The notes under the pieces: model-generated
Databases searched by the model: none
Told to the model about the DNA's origin: nothing
The model's input: the letters and a program-made list of their open reading frames with translations, nothing else
Shown: positions 1 to 6,747 of the stretch, piece by piece
Numbering within the stretch: the first letter of the stretch is position 1
How the letters are laid out: each line of letters begins with the position of its first letter
Translations under genes and position numbers: made by a program
Source of the DNA: a virus
IMG/VR virus record: IMGVR_UViG_3300017971_000589
Location: 1 to 33,156 of that record
DNA: 33,156 bases
Direction: 5' to 3' (one strand)

Positions 1-49
1 ATACAGATCAGGTCTGCAGGGATTTGCACCCCCCCTGCCCCTGTCAGGG

Positions 50-1777
50 TCACTGAATGCTGATTGTTCTGATCTCATTCAACACAACCACTGTCCTTGC
101 TTCTGATGCAATGACAATGGACCTTGAATCTGGTGTGACTATTGGTGCTGCTCCACTGTATGTCAGGGTGGCATCATATCCAGTGTGTATATAAGAATCT
201 GCTGATGCAGTGAGCAGTTTGCCTGCCAGCAACCCTGCTGCCTGACCTGTGTGCAGGTAGGATCCAACCCCTGCAGTAGTTTTGAATCCCTTCAGTAATG
301 CTGCAGCCTGACCTGTGGTGGTGTATGTTCCCTGCCCTGCTGATATGGATCTATCAACAGACAGTCCTGCAGCCTGACCTGTGGTGGTGTATGTGCCTGC
401 ATCACAGGTGATGGTGTATGTGGTGCCTGAATAGACAAGGCCTGCATCATATCCATCTGTTTCATAGAAACTTGCTGTTACATATAAATAATCCCAATCT
501 GCATCAAGTGTGAACCCACTCAATGAAACTTGTTGTGAGAATGCAGTTGCAACATCAACAAAACTTATATGTGTTCCTGCACTTGTGTTGAAAGGAAGTG
601 CAGCATTTCCTGCAACAACACCATAAAAACTGCCTGACACATATCTACTGCAATGGATTTCTACTTTATACCTTGACCCATTCTGAAAAGTTTCCCTGTT
701 TCGTAATGCAGTTGCATTACCTGCAGCACTGCTGGTGGTTGTTAGTTTGCCACCAGTAACATTGAAGTTGACGGGAAGACTCCAAGAACCCGCATCATCA
801 AAATCAGGGTCAAAGAATGCAGATCCACCTGCTGCAATGTACCTGCCAAATAAAAGATCTGCAGCAACCCCTGTCTGTGCATAGGATCCTGCACCTGCAG
901 TCAGTGTGTAATCTGTGCCTGAATAGACAAGATCCGCATCATTTCCTGTCTGCACATAGGATCCTGCACCTGCTGAAATGGATCTTCCAATAGTCAGGGA
1001 AGAATCCTGACCTTCTATTTCATAGTAGTTTTCCCAAACATTGACAGATGAAACTGTTCCTGTGAATGCAATTGCACCTATTATTTGAAGTGTTTGAGGA
1101 ACTGGTGATGTGACAGGTGTGACTGTTCCTGACCATGTTCCTGTTTGTGTGTTGTAACCTGTGCTGCCTAATGTATTACCCAACCAGAATGAATGAATAC
1201 CTGTTGTTGCAGAAGGAACCACATATTCATATTTATATTTTTTCTGTTGGATTGTTGATCTAAGAATGTTGGCATCTGCTGATTCATTTGTACTGCTGCC
1301 AATCAGTGTGCCTGCAGCAATTGACCAACCTGCACCAAGGGTCCATTCATTTGCATCATCAAATGACCAGTCCTTTGCAATACTGTGCCCAATATAGATC
1401 CTGTGTCCAAAGACAAGATCTGCTGATTGGCCTGTTGTTGAATAGGTGCCTTGGTCAGATGAAATCAACCTGGCGGCAGTCAGGTTGGCTGCAACACCTG
1501 TTTGTGAATAGGTGCCATTGGCAGCAGTCAGAATCACCCCTTTCTGAAGGTTTGCCGCGTATCCTGTTGTGGTATAGGTGCCCTTGTCTGCAGATAGGTT
1601 GAACCCTTTCTGAAGGTTTGCAGACTGACCTGATGTTGTATAGGTGCCCTTGTCTGCAGTCAGTGTATAGGCACCACCTGCAGAAGTTTCAGTGTTTAGG
1701 ATCCTTCCGTTATGAAGGGCAAGTTGATCACCATCTTCATAGAAGATCCTTCCATTGATTAAATATAGTTTTGCCAC
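50..1777 (-). CDS. Repeat-rich virion protein, probably tail fibre/appendage
   Basis: A 575-residue protein made largely of about ten copies of a roughly 22-residue unit. The unit has the form [L/I]-[S/T]-A-x-x-G-[T/S]-Y-x-x-T-G-x-x-A-x-L followed by a short linker. Copies sit at residues 39-125, 265-315 and 455-540. Two similar insertions of about 120 residues (135-255 and 322-440) each begin with an Asp-rich segment followed by W and look like beta-sandwich (carbohydrate-binding-like) domains; that is inference. The start is GTG at 1777, one base after the upstream stop; I see no strong Shine-Dalgarno. It is last in a block of tail-fibre-like genes, so a surface-exposed virion role is likely. 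Similar Gly/Tyr/Thr-rich repeats are common in phage structural proteins, but I cannot name a family. Confidence 0.7.
   Translation of the reverse strand: MAKLYLINGRIFYEDGDQLALHNGRILNTETSAGGAYTLTADKGTYTTSGQSANLQKGFNLSADKGTYTTTGYAANLQKGVILTAANGTYSQTGVAANLTAARLISSDQGTYSTTGQSADLVFGHRIYIGHSIAKDWSFDDANEWTLGAGWSIAAGTLIGSSTNESADANILRSTIQQKKYKYEYVVPSATTGIHSFWLGNTLGSTGYNTQTGTWSGTVTPVTSPVPQTLQIIGAIAFTGTVSSVNVWENYYEIEGQDSSLTIGRSISAGAGSYVQTGNDADLVYSGTDYTLTAGAGSYAQTGVAADLLFGRYIAAGGSAFFDPDFDDAGSWSLPVNFNVTGGKLTTTSSAAGNATALRNRETFQNGSRYKVEIHCSRYVSGSFYGVVAGNAALPFNTSAGTHISFVDVATAFSQQVSLSGFTLDADWDYLYVTASFYETDGYDAGLVYSGTTYTITCDAGTYTTTGQAAGLSVDRSISAGQGTYTTTGQAAALLKGFKTTAGVGSYLHTGQAAGLLAGKLLTASADSYIHTGYDATLTYSGAAPIVTPDSRSIVIASEARTVVVLNEIRTISIQ
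1403..1663 (-). repeat. Tandem protein repeats at DNA level in the 575-aa gene
   Basis: Four consecutive copies of the roughly 22-residue unit (residues 39-125) are encoded here. At the DNA level near-identical blocks recur about every 65-75 bases, for example the stretches around 1575-1620 and 1640-1662, which share a 'gtgcccttgtctgcag' core. This suggests recent tandem duplication or gene conversion. Further, more diverged copies lie near the 3' end of the gene (about 160-420). Confidence 0.75.
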
Positions 1778-1778
1778 T

Positions 1779-3182
1779 TCAACTGAGTGTCAATATTGGG
1801 TGAATAAACAGATCCCCTGCAGCAATGTTTGCCTTGTACACTTCAATCCTGATTGACACTGCTGTTGCCTGTCCTGCATCACCAGATGTGTCAAGTTCCA
1901 TCTTGTAAAAGTTTGCAGATGCAGGTTCACCAGTCCAATCAGCAGCACCAAGGGCAGATGCTGACAGGGCAGTCCCTGCAGACAATGGATCATTGCCATA
2001 GTTGCCTGCACCAACAGACTTGCCTGATGTCACCCAATTTGCCTGAAGTGCTGTGGTTCCATCTGGATAGACAAGGAAAGCAGCAATGTCAGTGTCAGTC
2101 AGTGACAGGGCAGTTGAATCAGTGACCAGATCCAATGTCAGGACATCACTACCTGCTTCTGACAGGTTCACATACTGAGCAGGTATTTCAAAAACAAATG
2201 GACAGGAATGCTTACAATCAGCAGATGTTGTGACTTCAATGGATGACTGTGCTGACCCTTCATACCATGCTTCACCAGCAGTGACATAGGTTGAATCATT
2301 GTTTTTGGCAACACCAGCAATGTCAGCAATCATGAACCTGTGAAGGGCATCCCCTGTGCCATCATCACAGTTGAACATTTCAAATCTTTGATACAGTGAA
2401 CCAAAACTTGCAGATGAAGGCAAATTTACTGATGCATTCAGTTTGCAGTGTTTCAGCCTGACAAGGGTATTATCTGCAGTCCTGCCTATTGATGGATGAA
2501 TATTTGCGCATGGTGACAGGTCTACACCTTCAATCAATAATGTTGCACCACCACCACTGCCAAAGGCACCAAACATGTCATTCCTTGTTGAAAGCAGTGA
2601 CCCACCATGCCAGTCAACAACACATCCATTGATTATCCCAAAAATATCAGCATTTGAAGCATTTGAATCAATGTCAATGTTTAGAAGTTTGACTGATCCA
2701 CCATCGGCACCAATATAAAATGCATAATCCCCTGTTCCATCAACCGTGATGGTTCCATCCTGCATCACCCATGATGGTTCATGGCCAGTTGCTCTGATGA
2801 CATCATCACCTGTTTCATAAGAAACACCAGCAGACAGACAATTATTCTGGAAATAAAAGTCATCTGCAGTGTCTGACAGGTTTTCTGATGCGCCAGGTTC
2901 ATACTGATCAATATTTGTGTCATCAACACTGATGATATGAACACCTTCAGGGACAACAACATTTCCACCATTGTCATAAGTAGCAGCATGATTGCTGGCA
3001 ACATAGATCACATCACCTGCTGATGGTGATGTTCCTGTGATTGCTGCACCAATATCAGCATAGACATTGCCAGCAGTCAGGGCAGTGATGTTGCCTGTTT
3101 GCTGTGATGCATAGGATGTGTCACTTCCACCTGTATTGGTTCCATGGACACCAGATACATAAATGTGTGGATTTGATGCCAT
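1779..3182 (-). CDS. Putative beta-helix tail spike/appendage protein
   Basis: A 467-residue protein rich in Gly, Asn, Asp and Ser. Its short hydrophobic strands alternate with turns (for example around residues 135-260: a T-I-T-V-D-G-T-G pattern, then K-L-L-N-I-D-I-D, then L-L-I-E-G-V-D), which resembles a right-handed parallel beta-helix. No signal peptide or membrane segment is present. The C-terminal third (about 330-467) reads as a compact beta domain. It lies immediately upstream of the repeat-rich protein and downstream of other tail-type genes, so a tail-spike or fibre role is inferred from context and composition only. No catalytic residues are recognisable. Confidence 0.55.
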   Translation of the reverse strand: MASNPHIYVSGVHGTNTGGSDTSYASQQTGNITALTAGNVYADIGAAITGTSPSAGDVIYVASNHAATYDNGGNVVVPEGVHIISVDDTNIDQYEPGASENLSDTADDFYFQNNCLSAGVSYETGDDVIRATGHEPSWVMQDGTITVDGTGDYAFYIGADGGSVKLLNIDIDSNASNADIFGIINGCVVDWHGGSLLSTRNDMFGAFGSGGGATLLIEGVDLSPCANIHPSIGRTADNTLVRLKHCKLNASVNLPSSASFGSLYQRFEMFNCDDGTGDALHRFMIADIAGVAKNNDSTYVTAGEAWYEGSAQSSIEVTTSADCKHSCPFVFEIPAQYVNLSEAGSDVLTLDLVTDSTALSLTDTDIAAFLVYPDGTTALQANWVTSGKSVGAGNYGNDPLSAGTALSASALGAADWTGEPASANFYKMELDTSGDAGQATAVSIRIEVYKANIAAGDLFIHPILTLS

Positions 3183-3185
3183 GAA

Positions 3186-3701
3186 TTATTCCCATGCTTC
3201 CTTTGGTTCCTGCCAGATTGCAAGAAGATCATCAGCAAGGAATGAACTAACACCAAAATAAAGGTTTAATCTGTCAGCAACTTCATCATATTCAGATTTT
3301 GGAACACCAAGGTTTTCTGCTCTTTGTGTTGCATTGTTGCCATTTCTTCCCTGCACTGCCTGCCAGAATGGCAAACAATTATTGACTTTGTGGCAATCAA
3401 CAATGGTCATCAAGTAACCAAGCACCTTCCTATCAAAATCAACCTGTGTCACATGTTCTGCTGTCTTGTCTGGATTTTCACCATTCTGCACAGCATCAAA
3501 TGCTTCAGACAGTTCAAAATCTTCAAAATATGTCTGAACACTTTCATATTCTAAAATGGCAATTGCATCATAATCAGAACCAACAGGGACCAATTTTGTA
3601 ATTGATATGGTTTCACCATTAGTGGCAGTGAAAACAATTGTGATGTTTATCCTGTCACCAGACTGACTGCCTTCAATAACTGTGTGTGATTCAATTGCCA
3701 T
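3186..3701 (-). CDS. Hypothetical protein in tail-fibre block
   Basis: A 171-residue acidic protein that I do not recognise. The N-terminal 60 residues look beta-rich, and the rest looks helical with aromatic residues near the C terminus (a W-Q-E-P-K-E-A-W-E ending). No membrane segment or signal peptide is present. It is packed three bases from the next gene on each side, so it is co-transcribed with the fibre-type genes. A structural or assembly-chaperone role is possible but unproven. Confidence 0.6.
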   Translation of the reverse strand: MAIESHTVIEGSQSGDRINITIVFTATNGETISITKLVPVGSDYDAIAILEYESVQTYFEDFELSEAFDAVQNGENPDKTAEHVTQVDFDRKVLGYLMTIVDCHKVNNCLPFWQAVQGRNGNNATQRAENLGVPKSEYDEVADRLNLYFGVSSFLADDLLAIWQEPKEAWE

Positions 3702-3703
3702 GA

Positions 3704-4126
3704 TTAGGTGTCCGTATAAAACCCATTTGTTCCATCAAAATCAATAGTCAGGGTTTCACCATCTGCAAGTGTGATTTCAGATCCATAGTCATACCATGCA
3801 ATCAATGGGTCAGCAGGTGAAGTTGGTGTGTCATTGTAAATGACCACATACCGCAATGGACCAACAGTGCCACCTGATGCAGTCAGCACCAAATCAGTCA
3901 GGGTCAATTTGTATGTTCCTGACGTTTCAGCACTTGAACTGGTTGTGATGTTTCTGCTGCTGCAGTTGGTATATGAAATTTCTGTCAGGTCTGCAAGGAC
4001 TGCATTGGTTGCAACAGGTGCATTTGCTGCTGCAGTTAATGCAACAACCAGTTGATCAGAAGACATGTCATGAACACCATGATTCTTGTCTTCAACAAAC
4101 TGCTCAAATTTGTTGTATGTTGCCAT
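3704..4126 (-). CDS. Putative virion/tail protein
   Basis: A 140-residue protein with a helical N terminus (M-A-T-Y-N-K-F-E-Q-F). This is followed by a Thr/Ala-rich beta region containing I-S-Y-T-N-C-S-S-R-N-I-T and Y-V-V-I-Y-N-D-T. I recall small proteins of this kind next to fibre-adaptor genes in many siphophages, where they are annotated as tail or virion proteins. That is a recollection of family style, not a search result. It lies two bases upstream of the 171-aa gene, in the same operon. Confidence 0.6.
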   Translation of the reverse strand: MATYNKFEQFVEDKNHGVHDMSSDQLVVALTAAANAPVATNAVLADLTEISYTNCSSRNITTSSSAETSGTYKLTLTDLVLTASGGTVGPLRYVVIYNDTPTSPADPLIAWYDYGSEITLADGETLTIDFDGTNGFYTDT

Positions 4127-4128
4127 AA

Positions 4129-4425
4129 TTAATCACCCCTAATAGTTACATTCACGAAAAATGACCTTGATTCGGTCCTTGGAGTTGCTGCATCAGTGAC
4201 AATGGTATTAGTCACCCTGTAATTTCTTCCAATAGATCCACCAGACAACCAGATTGTTGCAGAATCTGTGTCATTGGTGTCACTGTCCTTTGTCAGTCCA
4301 GATTCAACCTGCCAGGTTGATGATGTAATGCCTTCCCCTGTATCCAGCCAATCAGACCAGTCATGTTTATAATCAAGAACTGCTTCGGGTGTTTTCTTGA
4401 ATGTTGTTTCAATATCAGATGACAT
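4129..4425 (-). CDS. Putative fibre-tail adaptor protein
   Basis: A 98-residue beta-rich protein with the sequence features D-Y-K-H-D-W-S-D-W-L near residue 18, S-T-W near 37, and R-S-F-F-V-N-V near the C terminus. These match what I know of the small phage fibre-tail adaptor family, which join tail fibres to the tail. The ATG at 4425 lies inside the end of the HNH gene (11-base overlap), so the two are translationally linked. Its place at the head of the fibre-type block fits the adaptor call. Confidence 0.6.
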   Translation of the reverse strand: MSSDIETTFKKTPEAVLDYKHDWSDWLDTGEGITSSTWQVESGLTKDSDTNDTDSATIWLSGGSIGRNYRVTNTIVTDAATPRTESRSFFVNVTIRGD

Positions 4426-4795
4426 GGTTCACCTTCTTGTTTCCAAATCCACCATCTTCAGTGGCTGTCTTTCTGTCATGGCAGGATTTGCACAAGGGTT
4501 GCCAATTCGATTCATCCCAAAACAACTTGAAATTTCCCCTGTGTGGTTCAATGTGATCAACAACACTGGCAAGTTGTGTTGCACCATCTTTTGAACATTC
4601 TGCACAAAACGGGTTATTGGCAAGGAATATATTTCTTGCTTTTTGCCACCTGCCACCATACATCCCTTGGTTGGTTTTGTTACGTCTTGAATTGACTTTT
4701 CTGTGGTATTCCTTCCTGTGTTTTTCACAGAATCTGCCATTTACAATTTCTGGACAACCAAACTGGTTGCAAGGTGTGCCCACTTTCTGTGGCAT
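4415..4795 (-). CDS. HNH endonuclease
   Basis: A 126-residue protein with a full HNH (beta-beta-alpha metal) nuclease core. It contains V-V-D-H-I at residues 78-82 (first His, 81), Asn97 in S-N-W-Q-P, and the final His106 after C-K-S-C (102-105). A second Cys pair, C-A-E-C at 64-67, completes a zinc knuckle. The N-terminal 30 residues hold extra Cys and His residues. Many phage HNH proteins assist terminase during packaging. This one instead sits next to a replication protein and a PD-(D/E)XK nuclease, so it could also act in DNA processing or be a free-standing homing-type nuclease. Confidence 0.9.
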   Translation of the reverse strand: MPQKVGTPCNQFGCPEIVNGRFCEKHRKEYHRKVNSRRNKTNQGMYGGRWQKARNIFLANNPFCAECSKDGATQLASVVDHIEPHRGNFKLFWDESNWQPLCKSCHDRKTATEDGGFGNKKVNHVI

Positions 4796-4819
4796 TTCAA
4801 ACCCCCTTGAATGTCTGGA

Positions 4820-5125
4820 TTATATATCTGATTTCCAAGAATGGTCCACTGCAGACAACAGCAGAAGGGTATCAACAGCATTTTCAGGACTGTTCACCAC
4901 TGCAACCTGACCATTCCAGTATTTGTGCCAAAGACCTTGCAGATTGTTCAGTTTTCCTTTTTCTGTTTTCACCTCAAAAAAATAGTTTTTTTTCCTGAAT
5001 CCAATTGCCAGATCTGGACAACCATGCCCAACTTCTGAAAGGTCTACCACAGATGCACCAACCTTCTTCAGTGCCTTGATAATGTCTGACTGGTTGGCAT
5101 CAGTCCTTTTTGCCCTGCTAGGCAT
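4820..5125 (-). CDS. VRR-NUC-like / PD-(D/E)XK small nuclease
   Basis: A 101-residue protein with a PD-(D/E)XK arrangement: G-C-P-D-L (Asp38), then Y-F-F-E-V-K (Glu51, Lys53), then a basic, Gln-containing helix (K-L-N-N-L-Q-G-L-W). Spacing and length fit the small stand-alone VRR-NUC type nucleases of phages, thought to cut branched DNA. It overlaps the replication gene upstream by 8 bases and is followed 24 bases later by the HNH gene, forming a three-gene DNA-metabolism cassette. Substrate specificity cannot be read from sequence. Confidence 0.8.
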   Translation of the reverse strand: MPSRAKRTDANQSDIIKALKKVGASVVDLSEVGHGCPDLAIGFRKKNYFFEVKTEKGKLNNLQGLWHKYWNGQVAVVNSPENAVDTLLLLSAVDHSWKSDI

Positions 5126-5687
5126 CTGCCAATGTCTTCATCTGTGATGCAACCATGACATCACGCCAATCAGTATTGTCCGGCTGTGGTGTTGGTGTGT
5201 TCTGATCAGGGAAGGGTTTGTGTGATGGGTGAAATCTTTCAGGTGCTGCCTTTGTATTATCTTTTCTTTTTAAACCATCTTTTATTTGTATATGTGCCCA
5301 TTGTGCGTCCTTCCCGTTTTGGGAAAGGTCGATAACGGGCACTTCGGTTGCCACCGATATGCCCATTTTGGGCACTTCGGTTGGAGTATTGAAGCAAATT
5401 AGGGTTTTCCCTAATAATTGACCATTTTCCCCTTGTTCAACAACAGTTTGCAGCAATCCAAGATCTTTCAGTTCCAACATCCCTGCTGCATATCGTCTTT
5501 TTCCAATGGCAAGCCTGTTCATAATGTCCATTTTCCGCACAACCCAATCTTCAGGTTTGCTTTGCAGATAACACCAGATTGCCAATGCTTCTGCTGACCT
5601 GATCAGGTTGATCACATCAGTTGGCAGGACTGTATACCCCCTGCCGGATTTCTTCAGTTTGGTTGGTGTGGTCTTCTGTACTGACAT
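5118..5687 (-). CDS. Putative replication initiator (winged-helix, lambda O-like position)
   Basis: A 189-residue protein. Residues about 15-90 look like a winged-helix DNA-binding domain of phage replication or replisome-organiser proteins: L-P-T-D-V-I-N-L-I-R-S, a helix with A-L-A-I-W-C-Y-L, then a recognition-type helix around I-G-K-R-R-Y-A-A-G-M-L-E-L and a following L-G-L-L. The C-terminal third is Pro/Asn/Gln-rich and probably disordered. A Shine-Dalgarno-like AAGGAAG lies about 10 bases upstream of the ATG. No helicase or helicase loader is visible nearby, so the host machinery is probably recruited. The gene carries repeats typical of an internal origin. A transcriptional regulator is the main alternative. 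Confidence 0.65.
   Translation of the reverse strand: MSVQKTTPTKLKKSGRGYTVLPTDVINLIRSAEALAIWCYLQSKPEDWVVRKMDIMNRLAIGKRRYAAGMLELKDLGLLQTVVEQGENGQLLGKTLICFNTPTEVPKMGISVATEVPVIDLSQNGKDAQWAHIQIKDGLKRKDNTKAAPERFHPSHKPFPDQNTPTPQPDNTDWRDVMVASQMKTLADA
5311..5383 (-). other. Candidate replication origin inside the replication gene
   Basis: Seen: a 14-base direct repeat GGGCACTTCGGTTG at 5337-5350 and 5370-5383; an inverted repeat TTCCC-gtttt-GGGAA at 5311-5325; and an inverted repeat TGCCCA-ttt-TGGGCA at about 5360-5374. The stretch is locally richer in CpG than its surroundings. Known: lambda-type phages keep their iteron origin within the O initiator gene. Inferred: this is the origin or initiator-binding site. 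The repeat also explains the duplicated T-E-V-P peptide in the protein. Confidence 0.4.
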
Positions 5688-5722
5688 TTTTTCTGTCTTC
5701 CTTGTGGTTGATCAGATGGAAT

Positions 5723-5761
5723 AAAAAAACCCCCCTGACCTAACAGGGAAGGGCAGGGGGG
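5723..5761 (-). terminator. Rho-independent terminator after HTH regulator gene
   Basis: Read on the minus strand, the stem CCCCCCTG/CAGGGGGG (arms 5754-5761 and 5730-5737) is followed by a run of seven T (5723-5729). It lies about 75 bases past the stop of the HTH gene. It should end that transcript and insulate the replication gene starting at 5687. Confidence 0.8.
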
Positions 5762-5811
5762 CAGAATTGGCATCCTGTTGGAGACAGGGAATGTGCGTAA
5801 TACACATGTGA

Positions 5812-5832
5812 TTCCTGTGAACATCACAGGAA
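5812..5832. promoter_or_regulatory. Perfect inverted repeat, possible third operator or RNA hairpin
   Basis: TTCCTGTGA-ACA-TCACAGGAA is a perfect 9+9 inverted repeat directly beyond the stop codon of the HTH regulator. With the preceding base it contains ATTCCTG, the half-site also found in the two operator candidates at 6062-6075 and 6160-6173. It has no T run of its own, so an operator or mRNA-stabilising hairpin is more likely than a terminator. Confidence 0.5.
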
Positions 5833-5836
5833 ATGG

Positions 5837-6055
5837 TCAGGATGCCTTTTCAAACTGTATTGAATTCAACCATTCAGACTTTTCATCTTCAGGCAGCAGG
5901 TTGAAAATTGACATTGCAACATCAAAACGGGGATCAACCTGGCAGGCACCAGATGAAATTTTGCTTATATATCCTTGTGTTACACCTGCAGAACTTGCAA
6001 TTTCTGCCTGTGTATAACCAAGTTCATTCAGTCTGTTTATGATTTCATTCCACAT
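5837..6055 (-). CDS. Small Cro/CI-type HTH transcriptional regulator
   Basis: A 72-residue protein with a classic helix-turn-helix at residues 14-36: Y-T-Q-A-E-I-A, then A-G-V-T-Q-G-Y-I-S-K-I. It is the size of a Cro or a stripped-down repressor and has no LexA-type peptidase domain, so RecA-triggered self-cleavage is not expected. It diverges from the early operon. Its own promoter candidate is TTGACC-N16-TACACT. An operator-like site lies just upstream of its start and another sits within the opposite early promoter, consistent with autoregulation plus control of the early genes. Which of the two states (lytic or lysogenic) it favours cannot be read here. Confidence 0.85.
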   Translation of the reverse strand: MWNEIINRLNELGYTQAEIASSAGVTQGYISKISSGACQVDPRFDVAMSIFNLLPEDEKSEWLNSIQFEKAS

Positions 6056-6061
6056 GCCTTG

Positions 6062-6075
6062 ATTCTGGCAGGAAT
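6062..6075. promoter_or_regulatory. Operator candidate near regulator start
   Basis: ATTCTGGCAGGAAT, seven bases upstream of the HTH gene start. Its reverse complement ATTCCTGCCAGAAT differs at one position from the palindromic site at 6160-6173 (ATTCCTGCCGGAAT). Two matching copies in the divergent control region suggest operators for the HTH protein. Confidence 0.6.
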
Positions 6076-6110
6076 TCTGTTGGTCTGCAAGGTGTGCAAA
6101 GACACAAAAA

Positions 6111-6138
6111 AGTGTATTTTTTTTGTGATCTAGGTCAA
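6111..6138 (-). promoter_or_regulatory. Leftward sigma70-like promoter for HTH gene
   Basis: On the minus strand, TTGACC (6138-6133) and TACACT (6116-6111) are separated by 16 bases including an A8 tract. This places transcription start about 45-50 bases upstream of the regulator ATG. Confidence 0.55.
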
Positions 6139-6155
6139 TTTTTTATAGAAATATA

Positions 6156-6184
6156 TTGCATTCCTGCCGGAATTATCCGATAAT
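6156..6184 (+). promoter_or_regulatory. Rightward early promoter with embedded operator
   Basis: TTGCAT (6156-6161) and GATAAT (6179-6184) are separated by exactly 17 bases. The spacer contains most of the palindrome ATTCC-TGCC-GGAAT (6160-6173), so a protein bound there would block polymerase. It lies about 50 bases upstream of the first early gene. Confidence 0.65.
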
Positions 6185-6232
6185 AATTACATAGGGAATC
6201 ACGCAAAAACACACTTTTTGGAGACAGGGCAA

Positions 6233-6406
6233 ATGACCACATACACATACAGAAAGATTGAAGCAGGTAAAAGGAACACGTTTTTTGAAATCCTTGCTGA
6301 TGGTGAAAAGATCTATCAAAGGTTTGAGACAGAAACCAAAGCAAAGGAAGCAGTTGATCACTATAACAAGACACAGCCACAAAGAAGTGTTGCATACGGC
6401 AACTAA
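6233..6406 (+). CDS. Small early protein, first gene of rightward operon
   Basis: A 57-residue basic protein, not recognised. ATG 6233 is chosen because GGAGACAGGG lies just upstream, whereas the in-frame TTG at 6218 has no ribosome site. The pattern (Y-R-K-I-E-A-G, then F-E-I-L-A-D-G-E, R-F-E-T-E-T-K-A-K-E-A-V) suggests a small beta-beta-alpha fold similar in style to short DUF-type early phage proteins. It is the first gene after the early promoter and may have a regulatory or host-interaction role. Confidence 0.7.
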   Translation: MTTYTYRKIEAGKRNTFFEILADGEKIYQRFETETKAKEAVDHYNKTQPQRSVAYGN

Positions 6407-6431
6407 TTCAATCAGACAAAGGACAGGGAAA

Positions 6432-6746
6432 ATGAAATTCAATCAGACAAATTGCACAGCAGGGAAAAAGTCACCTTGGACCATTGATGAAATCAATGCC
6501 TGTTGGGATCTCTATTGGTCATTTCTTCAACATCAACAGAATGGTGAAAAGTATGTCAAGGCACCTGCCATCAGGGAACTTGCCGCGAAAATTGGCAGAA
6601 GCAAAGGCAGTGTTGAAGCAAAAATGATGAATATGTCAGGTGTTCTTTCAGAAATGGGGTGTGACTATGTTTCAGGATTCAAACCCCTTCCAAACTGCCA
6701 GAAACTTTTGAAGGAATTCATCAAAAAAGTTGTGGAGTGCAAATAA
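6432..6746 (+). CDS. DNA-binding protein (HNH-associated N-terminal-like domain)
   Basis: A 104-residue protein starting at ATG 6432, preceded by AGGACAGGG. It contains a W-T-I-D-E-I-N-A-C-W-D-L-Y-W segment at about residues 15-28. After a helix there follows I-R-E-L-A-A-K-I-G-R-S-K-G-S-V-E-A-K-M-M-N (about 47-67). This resembles the helical DNA-binding domain often fused N-terminally to HNH or restriction endonucleases, where the conserved R-S-x-x-S-V-x-x-K-x-x-N stretch is typical. Here no nuclease domain follows, so a regulator or recruitment factor is plausible. Confidence 0.65.
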   Translation: MKFNQTNCTAGKKSPWTIDEINACWDLYWSFLQHQQNGEKYVKAPAIRELAAKIGRSKGSVEAKMMNMSGVLSEMGCDYVSGFKPLPNCQKLLKEFIKKVVECK

Positions 6747-6747
6747 C

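Noticed and set aside
1-49. GC-rich inverted repeats after the repeat-rich gene as a terminator
   Set aside because: Short arms (GCAGGG/CCCTGC) can pair, but no T run follows on the minus strand, and the window edge cuts the context.
1403-1663. CRISPR-like or non-coding tandem repeats
   Set aside because: The repeats are in frame and encode repeated protein units, with no palindromic repeat/spacer structure.
5778-6017. 79-codon plus-strand ORF opposite the HTH regulator
   Set aside because: It starts with TTG, is antisense to a well-supported HTH gene, and its product shows no protein-like pattern. Only the six-codon ORF at 5791 was kept, as a low-interest note.
6100-6124. ACAC-aaaaaa-GTGT followed by T8 as a rightward terminator
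   Set aside because: The stem is only four A/C-G/T pairs, and the T/A tract is better explained as part of the leftward promoter spacer.
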